Shown: piece after piece, positions 1 to 5,509 of the stretch
How the letters are laid out: the number at the start of each line of letters is the position of its first letter
Numbering within the stretch: position 1 is the first letter of the stretch
Notes under the pieces: model-generated
The model's database searches: none
Told to the model about the DNA's origin: nothing
What the model saw: the letters and a program-made list of their open reading frames with translations, nothing else
Made by a program: the position numbers and the translations under genes
NCBI GenBank assembly: GCA_900553055.1
Contig: USBV01000015.1
Location: 1 to 17,459, forward strand
DNA length: 17,459 nt
Direction of reading: 5' to 3'
DNA from: an uncultured Phascolarctobacterium sp.
Lineage (GTDB): Bacteria; Bacillota; Negativicutes; Acidaminococcales; Acidaminococcaceae

Positions 1-1
1 T

Positions 2-205
2 TTCACCACACCAATGTTGGAGGGCCGACCACACCACACACTTTGGTGGAGTGTTATAAATCTAATGGGAACGGAAAAGGATGTGCAAGCTTTGCGTGTT
101 GGGCAACAGATAACTGTGCTTGGCAGATATCTGCGTTACGAAAGGTTGGAAACCTGCGGTGGCTTGGGTAATGATTTATATTTTGAAGTGGTAAAAGAAA
201 AATGA
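2..205 (+). CDS. C-terminal fragment of an OB-fold-like protein (5' end outside the window)
   Basis: The reading frame is open from the first bases to a TGA at 203-205, so only the last 67 or so residues of a longer protein are visible. An internal Met at base 14 could be read as a start, but no ribosome binding site can be judged there and the frame stays open upstream, so I treat the gene as truncated by the window edge. The visible part has alternating strands and a LRVGQQITVLGRY segment. This resembles the strand-turn-strand of OB-fold domains (tRNA_anti-like), in which a 'L..Gq.v.v.G' stretch is common. No catalytic residue can be named and the specific function is unknown. A terminator follows after about 20 bases, so this gene is transcriptionally separate from the operon downstream. 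Confidence 0.5.
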   Translation, partial: FTTPMLEGRPHHTLWWSVINLMGTEKDVQALRVGQQITVLGRYLRYERLETCGGLGNDLYFEVVKEK

Positions 206-224
206 CTATTGGATTATGTCGGTT

Positions 225-262
225 AAAGCTCCTTCTGCTGTTGAAGCAGGGGGAGCTTTTTT
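225..262 (+). terminator. Rho-independent terminator after the OB-fold-like gene
   Basis: AAAGCTCC (225-232) pairs with GGAGCTTT (252-259). An inner CTGC/GCAG (235-238 with 246-249) closes a 7-nt loop. A run of T follows to 262. This is a textbook intrinsic terminator and separates the first gene from the next transcription unit. Confidence 0.9.
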
Positions 263-353
263 ATGCTTAAAATTCTTGTGTGTATAAAAAGAGCTTGGAT
301 TGATGTAGGGGTGTTTTGCTTTGCCAATTTATGGAAATAAGATTTACAAAAAA

Positions 354-376
354 TAATCATACTATAAAGGTATGAT
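354..376. promoter_or_regulatory. Operator-like palindrome, copy 1
   Basis: A 23-bp element centred on ATACTATAAAGGTAT, with extended arms ATCATAC (356-362) and GTATGAT (370-376). It matches a second element at 432-454 at 20 of 23 positions, the two starts being 78 bp apart. The conserved core is ATACTATWAAGGTAT, an ATAC-N7-GTAT palindrome. Two near-identical palindromes in front of a long operon are what a dimeric regulator's tandem operators look like. The regulator is not identifiable from sequence. It lies in the 263-458 non-coding gap, in which no gene or clear -35/-10 pair was found. Confidence 0.65.
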
Positions 377-417
377 AAAATATGGCGTTTTTAGGGGTGT
401 TTTGAGGACTTATAGTC

Positions 418-439
418 TATAATTAAAAAAATAATTATA
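418..439. repeat. Perfect 8-bp inverted repeat overlapping operator copy 2
   Basis: TATAATTA (418-425) and TAATTATA (432-439) are perfect inverted arms around six A residues. The right arm overlaps the left half of operator copy 2. The sequence is almost pure A/T, so chance formation is plausible. It may mark the core promoter (TATAAT at 418-423) or simply promoter AT-richness. Confidence 0.4.
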
Positions 440-454
440 CTATTAAGGTATTAT
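432..454. promoter_or_regulatory. Operator-like palindrome, copy 2, abutting the first gene of the operon
   Basis: Core ATACTATTAAGGTAT with arms AATTATAC (433-440) and GTATTATT (448-455). It is 20/23 identical to copy 1. It ends about 5 bases before the ATG at 459 and contains the only weak Shine-Dalgarno-like string (AAGG, 445-448). A bound protein could therefore block transcription initiation. If the transcript starts upstream, the element also sits in the ribosome-binding region. It contains TATACT (436-441), a possible -10, but no convincing -35 lies at 16-18 bp. Confidence 0.65.
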
Positions 455-458
455 TGCC

Positions 459-803
459 ATGGAAGAAGCAATTGAATTCTCTATTCACTTTGATAAAATG
501 AAGCTAACGAAGAGTTGGTGGATAGAAAGGTTGATTAATATGGAGAGAAGAGCTTTTTTTACCAAAGGACTTCCGGCTTATTTTTTCAAAATGGGTGAGG
601 CCTTTGCTGAAGCCTCTGGCATCAAGAAGAATCCCCATGATTACTTTGATTCATTTGAATCCTGTTATCCTCTATTATCCGAGGTGTCCTATGATATGCT
701 GGTTCAGGCAGCAGAACAGCTGGAGATTGAGGTTGGCAATAAAGATAAAATGACCTTGGCACGTGAAATTTATGCAATAAAGGGAGTGAAAGGCTTTGAG
801 TAA
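459..803 (+). CDS. Small protein of unknown function, first gene of the Tat/TonB operon
   Basis: I do not recognise this 114-residue protein. It has no signal peptide or membrane segment and is rich in charged and aromatic residues, apparently mostly helical. The C-terminal third (SYDMLVQAAEQLEIEVGNKD and what follows) reads like two short helices. The start is uncertain. ATG 459 has only a weak AAGG 10 bases upstream, inside the operator. An internal ATG at 540 has GAAAGG with 9-base spacing and would give 87 residues. The 3' end overlaps the next gene by 8 bases, suggesting translational coupling. Its position at the head of an operon encoding an exported hydrolase and Tat components would fit a cytoplasmic accessory or chaperone role, but that is inference from context only. 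Confidence 0.6.
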   Translation: MEEAIEFSIHFDKMKLTKSWWIERLINMERRAFFTKGLPAYFFKMGEAFAEASGIKKNPHDYFDSFESCYPLLSEVSYDMLVQAAEQLEIEVGNKDKMTLAREIYAIKGVKGFE

Positions 804-1602
804 GATTAGTGGCTTGCTTAGCACTGGCGCTGTGCTGCTGCATGGTGAAAGACATGCCTCCGGCTTGGATTATTTGAGTCGTGTGGATGGTGAGGAGGGT
901 ACTTGGTACTTTTGGCTGACTGCTATGCAGGGCGTTTACGAGCTTAAGCTGTGCGAAGCTTCTCTACAGGGTGAGCATGAAATTAGTTCCCTTGATATTC
1001 GCTATTATCCGAGCATAGATGAGGACGTTTTTGAAAGCTTCGCTTGCAGGGAACAGCTTTTAAGAGTCAGCGAGCTCTTTGATGATGGGCCGGTGGAAAT
1101 TCCTGATAATCCCGATGTGTGCCCCTGCTGCGGTGGGGATGTACACGATGATGAGCACGAGCAACATCATTGCCACGGACATGGGGCTGTGCGGGCTAAA
1201 GGAATTCCCAAGCTTGTTTTAAGAAAGCAATTGCCAGCGGATGCCTTTGTAATTGGCAAATTGCAATGTGATATAAAAGAAAGACTGGAAAGTATAAAAA
1301 TTAGTTCTCAAAATTTCTATCCTGAATATGTGGCTGATGGCATTAAGCTGCCGGATGCTCAGGGTGAGCTGGTGGAGCTGGTAGCTCCTAATGGCTTGGA
1401 TAGAAATGTTCCTGGCCTAGAATTGACCAAGATTTTTGCGGAGTTCTTTATTACCAAGTTTTTAAATGCTTTCTCCATTGTCTGCATTCCAGAAAAACGA
1501 GAAGAGGTTGCTGGTGTGGTCAAGCATTGTTTAAGGGATAACCAATTACAGGAAACTAAGGCTGCTGATGTGAAATTGGTTATGCAAACCTATAAATGTT
1601 GA
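796..1602 (+). CDS. Unknown protein with a Cys/His-rich metal-binding loop
   Basis: A 268-residue protein I cannot assign to a family. It starts at TTG 796, chosen because GGGAGTG (782-788) is correctly spaced and no upstream in-frame ATG is available. It overlaps the preceding gene by 8 bases. The N-terminal about 100 residues look like a beta-rich domain. A probable metal site follows: C109, C111, C112 in a CPCCGG knuckle, then H117, H121, H124, H125, C126, H127 and H129 in an acidic, His-rich loop. The C-terminal half (from about residue 135) has a patterned hydrophobic character but no clear membrane span or signal sequence, so it is probably cytoplasmic. Zinc or another transition metal is the natural ligand guess. 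A role in metal delivery to the metallo-hydrolase encoded two genes downstream is possible but speculative. Confidence 0.65.
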   Translation: MSKISGLLSTGAVLLHGERHASGLDYLSRVDGEEGTWYFWLTAMQGVYELKLCEASLQGEHEISSLDIRYYPSIDEDVFESFACREQLLRVSELFDDGPVEIPDNPDVCPCCGGDVHDDEHEQHHCHGHGAVRAKGIPKLVLRKQLPADAFVIGKLQCDIKERLESIKISSQNFYPEYVADGIKLPDAQGELVELVAPNGLDRNVPGLELTKIFAEFFITKFLNAFSIVCIPEKREEVAGVVKHCLRDNQLQETKAADVKLVMQTYKC

Positions 1603-1618
1603 AAGGAGGCAAGAAATA

Positions 1619-1756
1619 ATGAATGAACAAACCCCCGAAACTGGCGGAAAATTTAGTTGGCCTGGATTTATAGTAGGTCTAGTAGTAGGTGCAGGTTTAT
1701 TCTATGCAACGATTCAGCTTGTGTCAGCGTTGATGTTCTCTAGAACCGCTGCTTAA
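1619..1756 (+). CDS. 45-residue single-span membrane peptide
   Basis: ATG 1619 is preceded by a very strong AAAGGAGG (1603-1610), and the frame ends at TAA 1754-1756. The peptide begins MNEQTPETGGKFSWPG, then has one hydrophobic span (about residues 17-40, with Gly-rich FIVGLVVGAG), and ends SRTAA. It sits 16 bases after the metal-loop gene and 20 bases before the Tat-signal hydrolase gene, which also has a good ribosome binding site (GAAAGGAG). A perfect Shine-Dalgarno sequence, a clean membrane span and placement inside a compact operon argue that it is real despite its size. It could be a membrane anchor for the exported hydrolase or a small partner of the polytopic protein downstream. I know of no family for it. 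Confidence 0.75.
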   Translation: MNEQTPETGGKFSWPGFIVGLVVGAGLFYATIQLVSALMFSRTAA

Positions 1757-1776
1757 TTATCGAAAGGAGTATTGAA

Positions 1777-2862
1777 ATGGGCGTATCCAGAAGAGATTTT
1801 TTAAAGGGTTTAGCTATCGGCGGAACTACTGGTTATTTAGCTATGGCCGGTGCTTCCTCCACTGTTTTGAAGGATGTTTTTGTTCCTAAAAGACCTATTG
1901 GTGACTTTGATATCGGTGAATGCAAAAGCGTAAAATGTACTGTAGTTTCCGAGACCAGCTGGTTTAATAATGCTCGCTTGGTAAAGGATATGAAGGATGC
2001 TGGCGGCCTTTTGGTTAACCAATACATCATTCCTTGGACTCATAAGGGTGTTAAGGAAGGATTCAATGGTGACAATTCCGGTGGCTATTGCACGTTAATT
2101 GATGTGGAGCTGATGGACGGCTCTAAGAAAAAAATATTGTTTGACTGCGGTTGGAACACTGCCTGGATGGATGAATGCTTGAAGCGCGAAGGCGTGGATA
2201 AGATGCTGGAAAACCATGAGGTGGATTTGCTGTTCGTAACTCATGAGCATTTTGACCATTATTGGGGCGTTGAGTCCGTTTTGAAGCATTGCCCGGATAT
2301 TCCCATTATTGTTCCCAAGGGCTTCTATAAGGAAGGCTTTGATTTGCTGAAGGGTGCTAACTATCCGATTGCTGGCGTAAAGAACGATTATCCCCATACT
2401 GGGCCCTTGGAAGTGCGTGAATCCGGCAAGGTTCATCCTCTGTTCCCTGGCTGTGCCTCCATCACCTTTGACTCCGCTATCATCACTCGCGTAACCGGTG
2501 AGCAGGGCTTGGTATTTAATGTTGCCGGCAAGGGCTTGGTAGCTGTTACTGGCTGCTGCCACATGGGCATCATTTCCTTGTTGGAGGAAATCAAGCATAG
2601 CGTTAAAGGCGGCGACAAGATTTATGGTATTCAAGGCGGTTTGCACATCTCTCCCTTCGAGGATTGGGATCCGCAATATGATGATTTGATTAAAGCACTG
2701 CCTGGCTATGGCATCGAGATCCTGGGCTGCAACCACTGCACTGGCTATTTGACCGCAGAAAAGATGGTATTGGCTGGCATGCCGGTAGTACAAGGTACTG
2801 CAAGATTCAAGAGCAAGAAAAAACTGTATCTGGGCAATGGTGACCAGATTATGTTTGGCTAA
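1777..2862 (+). CDS. Tat-exported metallo-beta-lactamase-fold hydrolase (COG1237-like)
   Basis: A 361-residue protein. The N-terminus carries a twin-arginine motif, SRRDFLK (residues 4-10), followed by a mild hydrophobic segment to about residue 26, predicting folded export through the Tat pathway encoded downstream. The MBL metal site is visible: HEHFDH (H156, H158, D160, H161), GCCH (H262), and a later GGLH (H290). GCNHCTG (H320, C321) is characteristic of the COG1237 branch, which includes proteins annotated as dihydropterin-ribofuranosyl-aminobenzene-phosphate synthase-like. Family members are usually cytosolic, so a Tat signal is notable. The substrate is unknown. Whether the signal is cleaved (around the AMAGAS segment) or stays as a membrane anchor cannot be told. 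GAAAGGAG precedes the ATG. It is the only protein in this window with an evident twin-arginine motif and is thus the likely client of the adjacent TatBAC. Confidence 0.85.
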   Translation: MGVSRRDFLKGLAIGGTTGYLAMAGASSTVLKDVFVPKRPIGDFDIGECKSVKCTVVSETSWFNNARLVKDMKDAGGLLVNQYIIPWTHKGVKEGFNGDNSGGYCTLIDVELMDGSKKKILFDCGWNTAWMDECLKREGVDKMLENHEVDLLFVTHEHFDHYWGVESVLKHCPDIPIIVPKGFYKEGFDLLKGANYPIAGVKNDYPHTGPLEVRESGKVHPLFPGCASITFDSAIITRVTGEQGLVFNVAGKGLVAVTGCCHMGIISLLEEIKHSVKGGDKIYGIQGGLHISPFEDWDPQYDDLIKALPGYGIEILGCNHCTGYLTAEKMVLAGMPVVQGTARFKSKKKLYLGNGDQIMFG

Positions 2863-2882
2863 TATTAGGAGGCGAAGGGACA

Positions 2883-4157
2883 ATGATCAACCTTAAGGAT
2901 CATATGTGGCTGGAAAGCCGTATTATGGAAAATAAAATGCCTCAGCCCATTCGTGGCATCGTAGGCGTGCTGTTTTCCTTTGTAATCTTCTATGCATTGT
3001 GGTGGATATTCATGGATCCTCGTGGCATCATGAGATGGTATACACCGCAATATGGTTATATGTATATTCGTTGGATTTTGATTGTTGCCATTTGGCAGGC
3101 CTATATTTTTAATTTCTGGCCATTTAGCCTCAAATGGCGTGAAAACACACATCCGTTGATTACGGGTGCGGTTTTGGTTGCTGTAAACTTTGTTATTGTT
3201 GGTGCTGTAATTTGGGGCTTCTTCTACAATTTCTTAGGCTTGTATTCCATTCCTTACCTGAGTGTTGATAAGCTCGTAAGCAAGGGCATGACTGAATTCT
3301 TTGCTCGTGAGTACTCCTCCTTGGCAATTTTGATGTTCGCAGCGATTGCTTCTTGGTTGAGCCCAATTGTGCCGGTTTGCTTTGAAAACCATCCCTGGCA
3401 GAGCATGAAGCAGCCCGCAAGAGGCATTACAGTTTTCTGCGTAACTGCCTTGTTCTCCGTGCTGGCGTTTTTCTGCCTGATGCATCCCCACTATCATGTA
3501 TTGTTCTGGCCTTGGCAAGAATATGCGGCAGCTTACCCCTGGTGGTTTGAATTCGCTCGCACCCTGCATGGTAACTTCAACGTTGGTTGGGTAATGTGCG
3601 GTACTGTAGCCATCTGGATGCTGGAAATTACCTTCGATCGTTATCCCTTTGTAATGATTAAAAACAAGATTTGGCGTGGCTTCGCAGGCTTCATTGGCGT
3701 TTTCCTGTTTGCAGTATTACTTTTTGTAACCTTCAACTTCATCCAAGATGTTGCTTGGGGACCGGCAGTTGAAGGCGCAAAGAGAATTCTTGCACCGGAC
3801 TGGCGCTATCTGCATAGTGGCGAATTAGCAATCATGATGCTGATTCCGGCTATGGTTCTGAATTTCTATTTTGACAATGGTCCGAAAAAATATGGCGTTG
3901 CTATCAACATTGCTCTGAGAATGCTCATCATTGTAATTAGCACCATTATTTTCCACTGGCTGTACTACAAATTCAGCCCTGCTATGCTGGGTACTCAGGC
4001 TGCTTATTCCCATCCGCAGCAGTTCCCCATGGCTCCTGGCATCCTCTTCATTTGCGTAATGCTGTTCCATAACTGGTTCATGGATCTGTGGCCCGGTAAA
4101 AAACGCGTTGGCAATAAAGACGTAATGCTGGATGACGACAGCGAAGAAATTAAATAA
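2883..4157 (+). CDS. Polytopic membrane protein of unknown family, about 10 spans
   Basis: A 424-residue integral membrane protein that I cannot place in a family. By eye there are about ten hydrophobic segments, near residues 22-44, 57-79, 92-118, 145-167, 181-206, 230-251, 267-290, 312-332, 338-362 and 383-404. The hydrophobic parts are unusually rich in Trp, Phe and Tyr. Potential ligand residues include MHPHYH near residue 200, at the end of the fifth span, and conserved-looking His in FHW and FHNW in spans 9 and 10. The C-terminus is acidic (DDDSEE). AGGAGGCGAAGGG lies just upstream of the ATG, and the gap from the hydrolase gene is 20 bases. A His-bearing membrane protein paired with a periplasmic metallo-hydrolase suggests a transporter or membrane redox/metal protein. 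This is inference only. Confidence 0.75.
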   Translation: MINLKDHMWLESRIMENKMPQPIRGIVGVLFSFVIFYALWWIFMDPRGIMRWYTPQYGYMYIRWILIVAIWQAYIFNFWPFSLKWRENTHPLITGAVLVAVNFVIVGAVIWGFFYNFLGLYSIPYLSVDKLVSKGMTEFFAREYSSLAILMFAAIASWLSPIVPVCFENHPWQSMKQPARGITVFCVTALFSVLAFFCLMHPHYHVLFWPWQEYAAAYPWWFEFARTLHGNFNVGWVMCGTVAIWMLEITFDRYPFVMIKNKIWRGFAGFIGVFLFAVLLFVTFNFIQDVAWGPAVEGAKRILAPDWRYLHSGELAIMMLIPAMVLNFYFDNGPKKYGVAINIALRMLIIVISTIIFHWLYYKFSPAMLGTQAAYSHPQQFPMAPGILFICVMLFHNWFMDLWPGKKRVGNKDVMLDDDSEEIK

Positions 4158-4169
4158 TTAAAGATTTTT

Positions 4170-4198
4170 TTGTGGAATCTGTCACATAAGAGTATAAT
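4170..4198 (+). promoter_or_regulatory. Internal promoter in front of the tat genes
   Basis: TTGTGG (4170-4175), a 17-bp spacer and TATAAT (4193-4198) form a near-consensus sigma-70/sigma-A promoter in the 101-base gap before the tatB-like gene. It would allow tatBAC, the kinase and exbBD-tonB to be expressed independently of the upstream genes. The promoter lies almost wholly inside the inverted repeat at 4176-4223, so it is likely controlled. Confidence 0.6.
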
Positions 4199-4223
4199 TT
4201 TATACGGAATTATGTGACAGATT
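4176..4223. promoter_or_regulatory. Long inverted repeat (14-bp perfect arms) over the internal promoter
   Basis: AATCTGTCACATAA (4176-4189) and TTATGTGACAGATT (4210-4223) are perfect complements. Inside them GTATA/TATAC (4192-4196 with 4201-4205) forms a second stem, giving a two-tier hairpin in a read-through transcript. As DNA it covers the -35/-10 spacer and the start region of the internal promoter, so it could be an operator for a dimeric repressor. As RNA it could be an attenuator or processing/stability element between the membrane-protein gene and the tat genes. Only four T residues follow the right arm, so a simple terminator is less likely. Confidence 0.7.
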
Positions 4224-4258
4224 TTCCGCATTTATAAAAATACTGAAAGGAGGCTCCT

Positions 4259-4525
4259 ATGAGTATTGGTATAGGAGAAATCCTGCTAGTGCTAGTGGTA
4301 GGCTTTGTGGTTGTAGGTCCGGAGGATTTACCCAAGGTAGCAAGAGGTTTGGCTAAAATCGTCAAAAAACTGCGCAATATGATGAAGGATGTAACTAAAT
4401 CCTTTGAAGAGGAACTCGAGCTGGAAGAGCTCAAAAAGGATACGGAAGGTATCAAAAAGATGAGCGATGATTTCCAAAAGGTGCAGCAGGACGTGATTAA
4501 GCATGCCATGGGCAATGACAAATAG
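4259..4525 (+). CDS. tatB: TatB-like Sec-independent translocase subunit
   Basis: An 88-residue protein with the TatA/TatB layout: a short N-terminal membrane span (about residues 3-19), a hinge, a long amphipathic helix (from about 22), and a charged tail. GEILLV carries the membrane Glu (E7) and the hinge reads VVGPEDLPK. This Gly-Pro-x-x-Leu-Pro form is closer to TatB (GP..LP) than to the FG..KL of TatA. The tail is long and acidic (EEELELEELKKD) and predicted coiled. TatB binds the twin-arginine signal together with TatC. AGGAGG lies just before the ATG. The tatA gene follows after 30 bases. In Gram-positive nomenclature it could be called a second TatA. Confidence 0.85.
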   Translation: MSIGIGEILLVLVVGFVVVGPEDLPKVARGLAKIVKKLRNMMKDVTKSFEEELELEELKKDTEGIKKMSDDFQKVQQDVIKHAMGNDK

Positions 4526-4555
4526 TTAAAGCTTGTTTAGAAAGGTGGTTTTAGT

Positions 4556-4744
4556 ATGCGTTTAGGCGTAACAGAAATTTTATTGATATTGGCAGTTGCT
4601 GTGTTGGTGTTTGGCTCCAATAAGCTATCCGGCTTGGGCAAGGCCTTGGGAACCAGCATTAGAGAATTCAAAGAAGAAGTGAAGAGCCCCGAATCTGCTG
4701 CGGCAAAAGAGGGTGAGCAAAATGACAGAGAAGCAACAAAATAA
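4556..4744 (+). CDS. tatA: TatA, pore-forming subunit of the Tat translocase
   Basis: A 62-residue protein with the compact TatA architecture: membrane span residues 3-19 (VTEILLILAVAVLVFG), the FG hinge, then the amphipathic helix SNKLSGLGKALGTSIREFKE and a short charged tail. This is a closer match to canonical TatA (FG..KL..lG..lG..i..FK) than the preceding gene. TatA oligomerises to allow passage of folded proteins across the cytoplasmic membrane. AAAGGTGG lies upstream of the ATG. Its 3' end overlaps tatC by 23 bases, so the two are translationally coupled. Confidence 0.92.
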   Translation: MRLGVTEILLILAVAVLVFGSNKLSGLGKALGTSIREFKEEVKSPESAAAKEGEQNDREATK

Positions 4745-5474
4745 TTTAGTCGCAGACCCCTTTGATAGTGTACAGGCTTATGAGCCGCCTTTAAAGGAGC
4801 ATGTGCGGGAGCTGCGCAATAGATTGATTTGGTGCTTGGGCTTTTTATGTGGCAGCTTCTTTGTGATTGCAACCTTTTTTGCCAACGATTTGATGCAGCT
4901 TTTGACTGAACCCATCAAGAGTAGGGGAATCCAGTTTATTTATTTGGGCTTATCCGAGGCCTTAGTGGCTCAGCTGAAGGTATCCTTTATTGCTGCCGTA
5001 ATCGTATCGGCACCCATAATTTTTTGGCATATTTGGGACTTTATTAAGCCCGCTCTTTACGAGAATGAGAAAAAAGCTGTTATTATATTTTCCTTTGGCT
5101 CCATGCTGCTTTTTATTTTGGGCGTGTGCTTTGGCTATGGGGTAGTTTTCCTATCCGCCATCACGTTTTTCGTATTTATGGGCGAAAATTTGGCAACGCC
5201 CATGCTGTCCATAAGCCAATATGTGGGCTTTTTATTCGGCTTTGTGCTTTCCTTTGGTATAGTATTTGAACTTCCGGTTGTTGTTTATGTTCTATGTAAG
5301 CTGGGCGTTGTTACTGTACAGCAATTAGTGAGCCTGCGCAAATACATGGTTTTGGTTATTTTCGTTTTGGCTGCTTTCCTCACTCCCCCAGATGTTTTGT
5401 CCCAGTGCCTGATGGCATTGCCCATGATTATTTTGTATGAAATTGGCATTATTGTGGCCAAATGGGGTTGCTGA
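4722..5474 (+). CDS. tatC: TatC, twin-arginine signal receptor
   Basis: A 250-residue, six-span protein. The cytoplasmic N-terminus has the TatC signature LKEHVRELRNRL (residues 24-35), part of the RR-signal binding site. FELP in the fourth-fifth span region holds the conserved membrane Glu (E183), and TPPD (221-224) is the usual loop motif. I chose ATG 4722 because GAGGGTG (4709-4715) is ideally spaced for it. A GTG at 4713 in the same frame would add three residues but lies within that Shine-Dalgarno sequence. It overlaps tatA. Together with the two preceding genes it makes a complete TatABC, placed directly after an operon segment encoding a Tat-signal hydrolase, suggesting a dedicated exporter or at least co-regulation with its client. 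Confidence 0.93.
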   Translation: MTEKQQNNLVADPFDSVQAYEPPLKEHVRELRNRLIWCLGFLCGSFFVIATFFANDLMQLLTEPIKSRGIQFIYLGLSEALVAQLKVSFIAAVIVSAPIIFWHIWDFIKPALYENEKKAVIIFSFGSMLLFILGVCFGYGVVFLSAITFFVFMGENLATPMLSISQYVGFLFGFVLSFGIVFELPVVVYVLCKLGVVTVQQLVSLRKYMVLVIFVLAAFLTPPDVLSQCLMALPMIILYEIGIIVAKWGC

Positions 5475-5509
5475 AAAGGGAAGCTGTTCTTATAGAATGA
5501 GGTATGGTA

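Noticed and set aside
1619..2862. Reductive dehalogenase-like arrangement (small membrane protein beside a Tat-signal protein)
   Set aside because: The Tat protein has MBL motifs and no Fe-S Cys motifs or cobalamin domain, so the resemblance is only in layout.
2095..2883. 262-codon open frame on the minus strand
   Set aside because: Antisense to the Tat-signal hydrolase gene, whose MBL motifs and ribosome binding site are clear. The antisense product has no recognisable motif.
5504..5509. Upstream ATG as start of the kinase gene
   Set aside because: It lies one base from the GAGG ribosome binding site. ATG 5510, with 7-base spacing, is the credible start.
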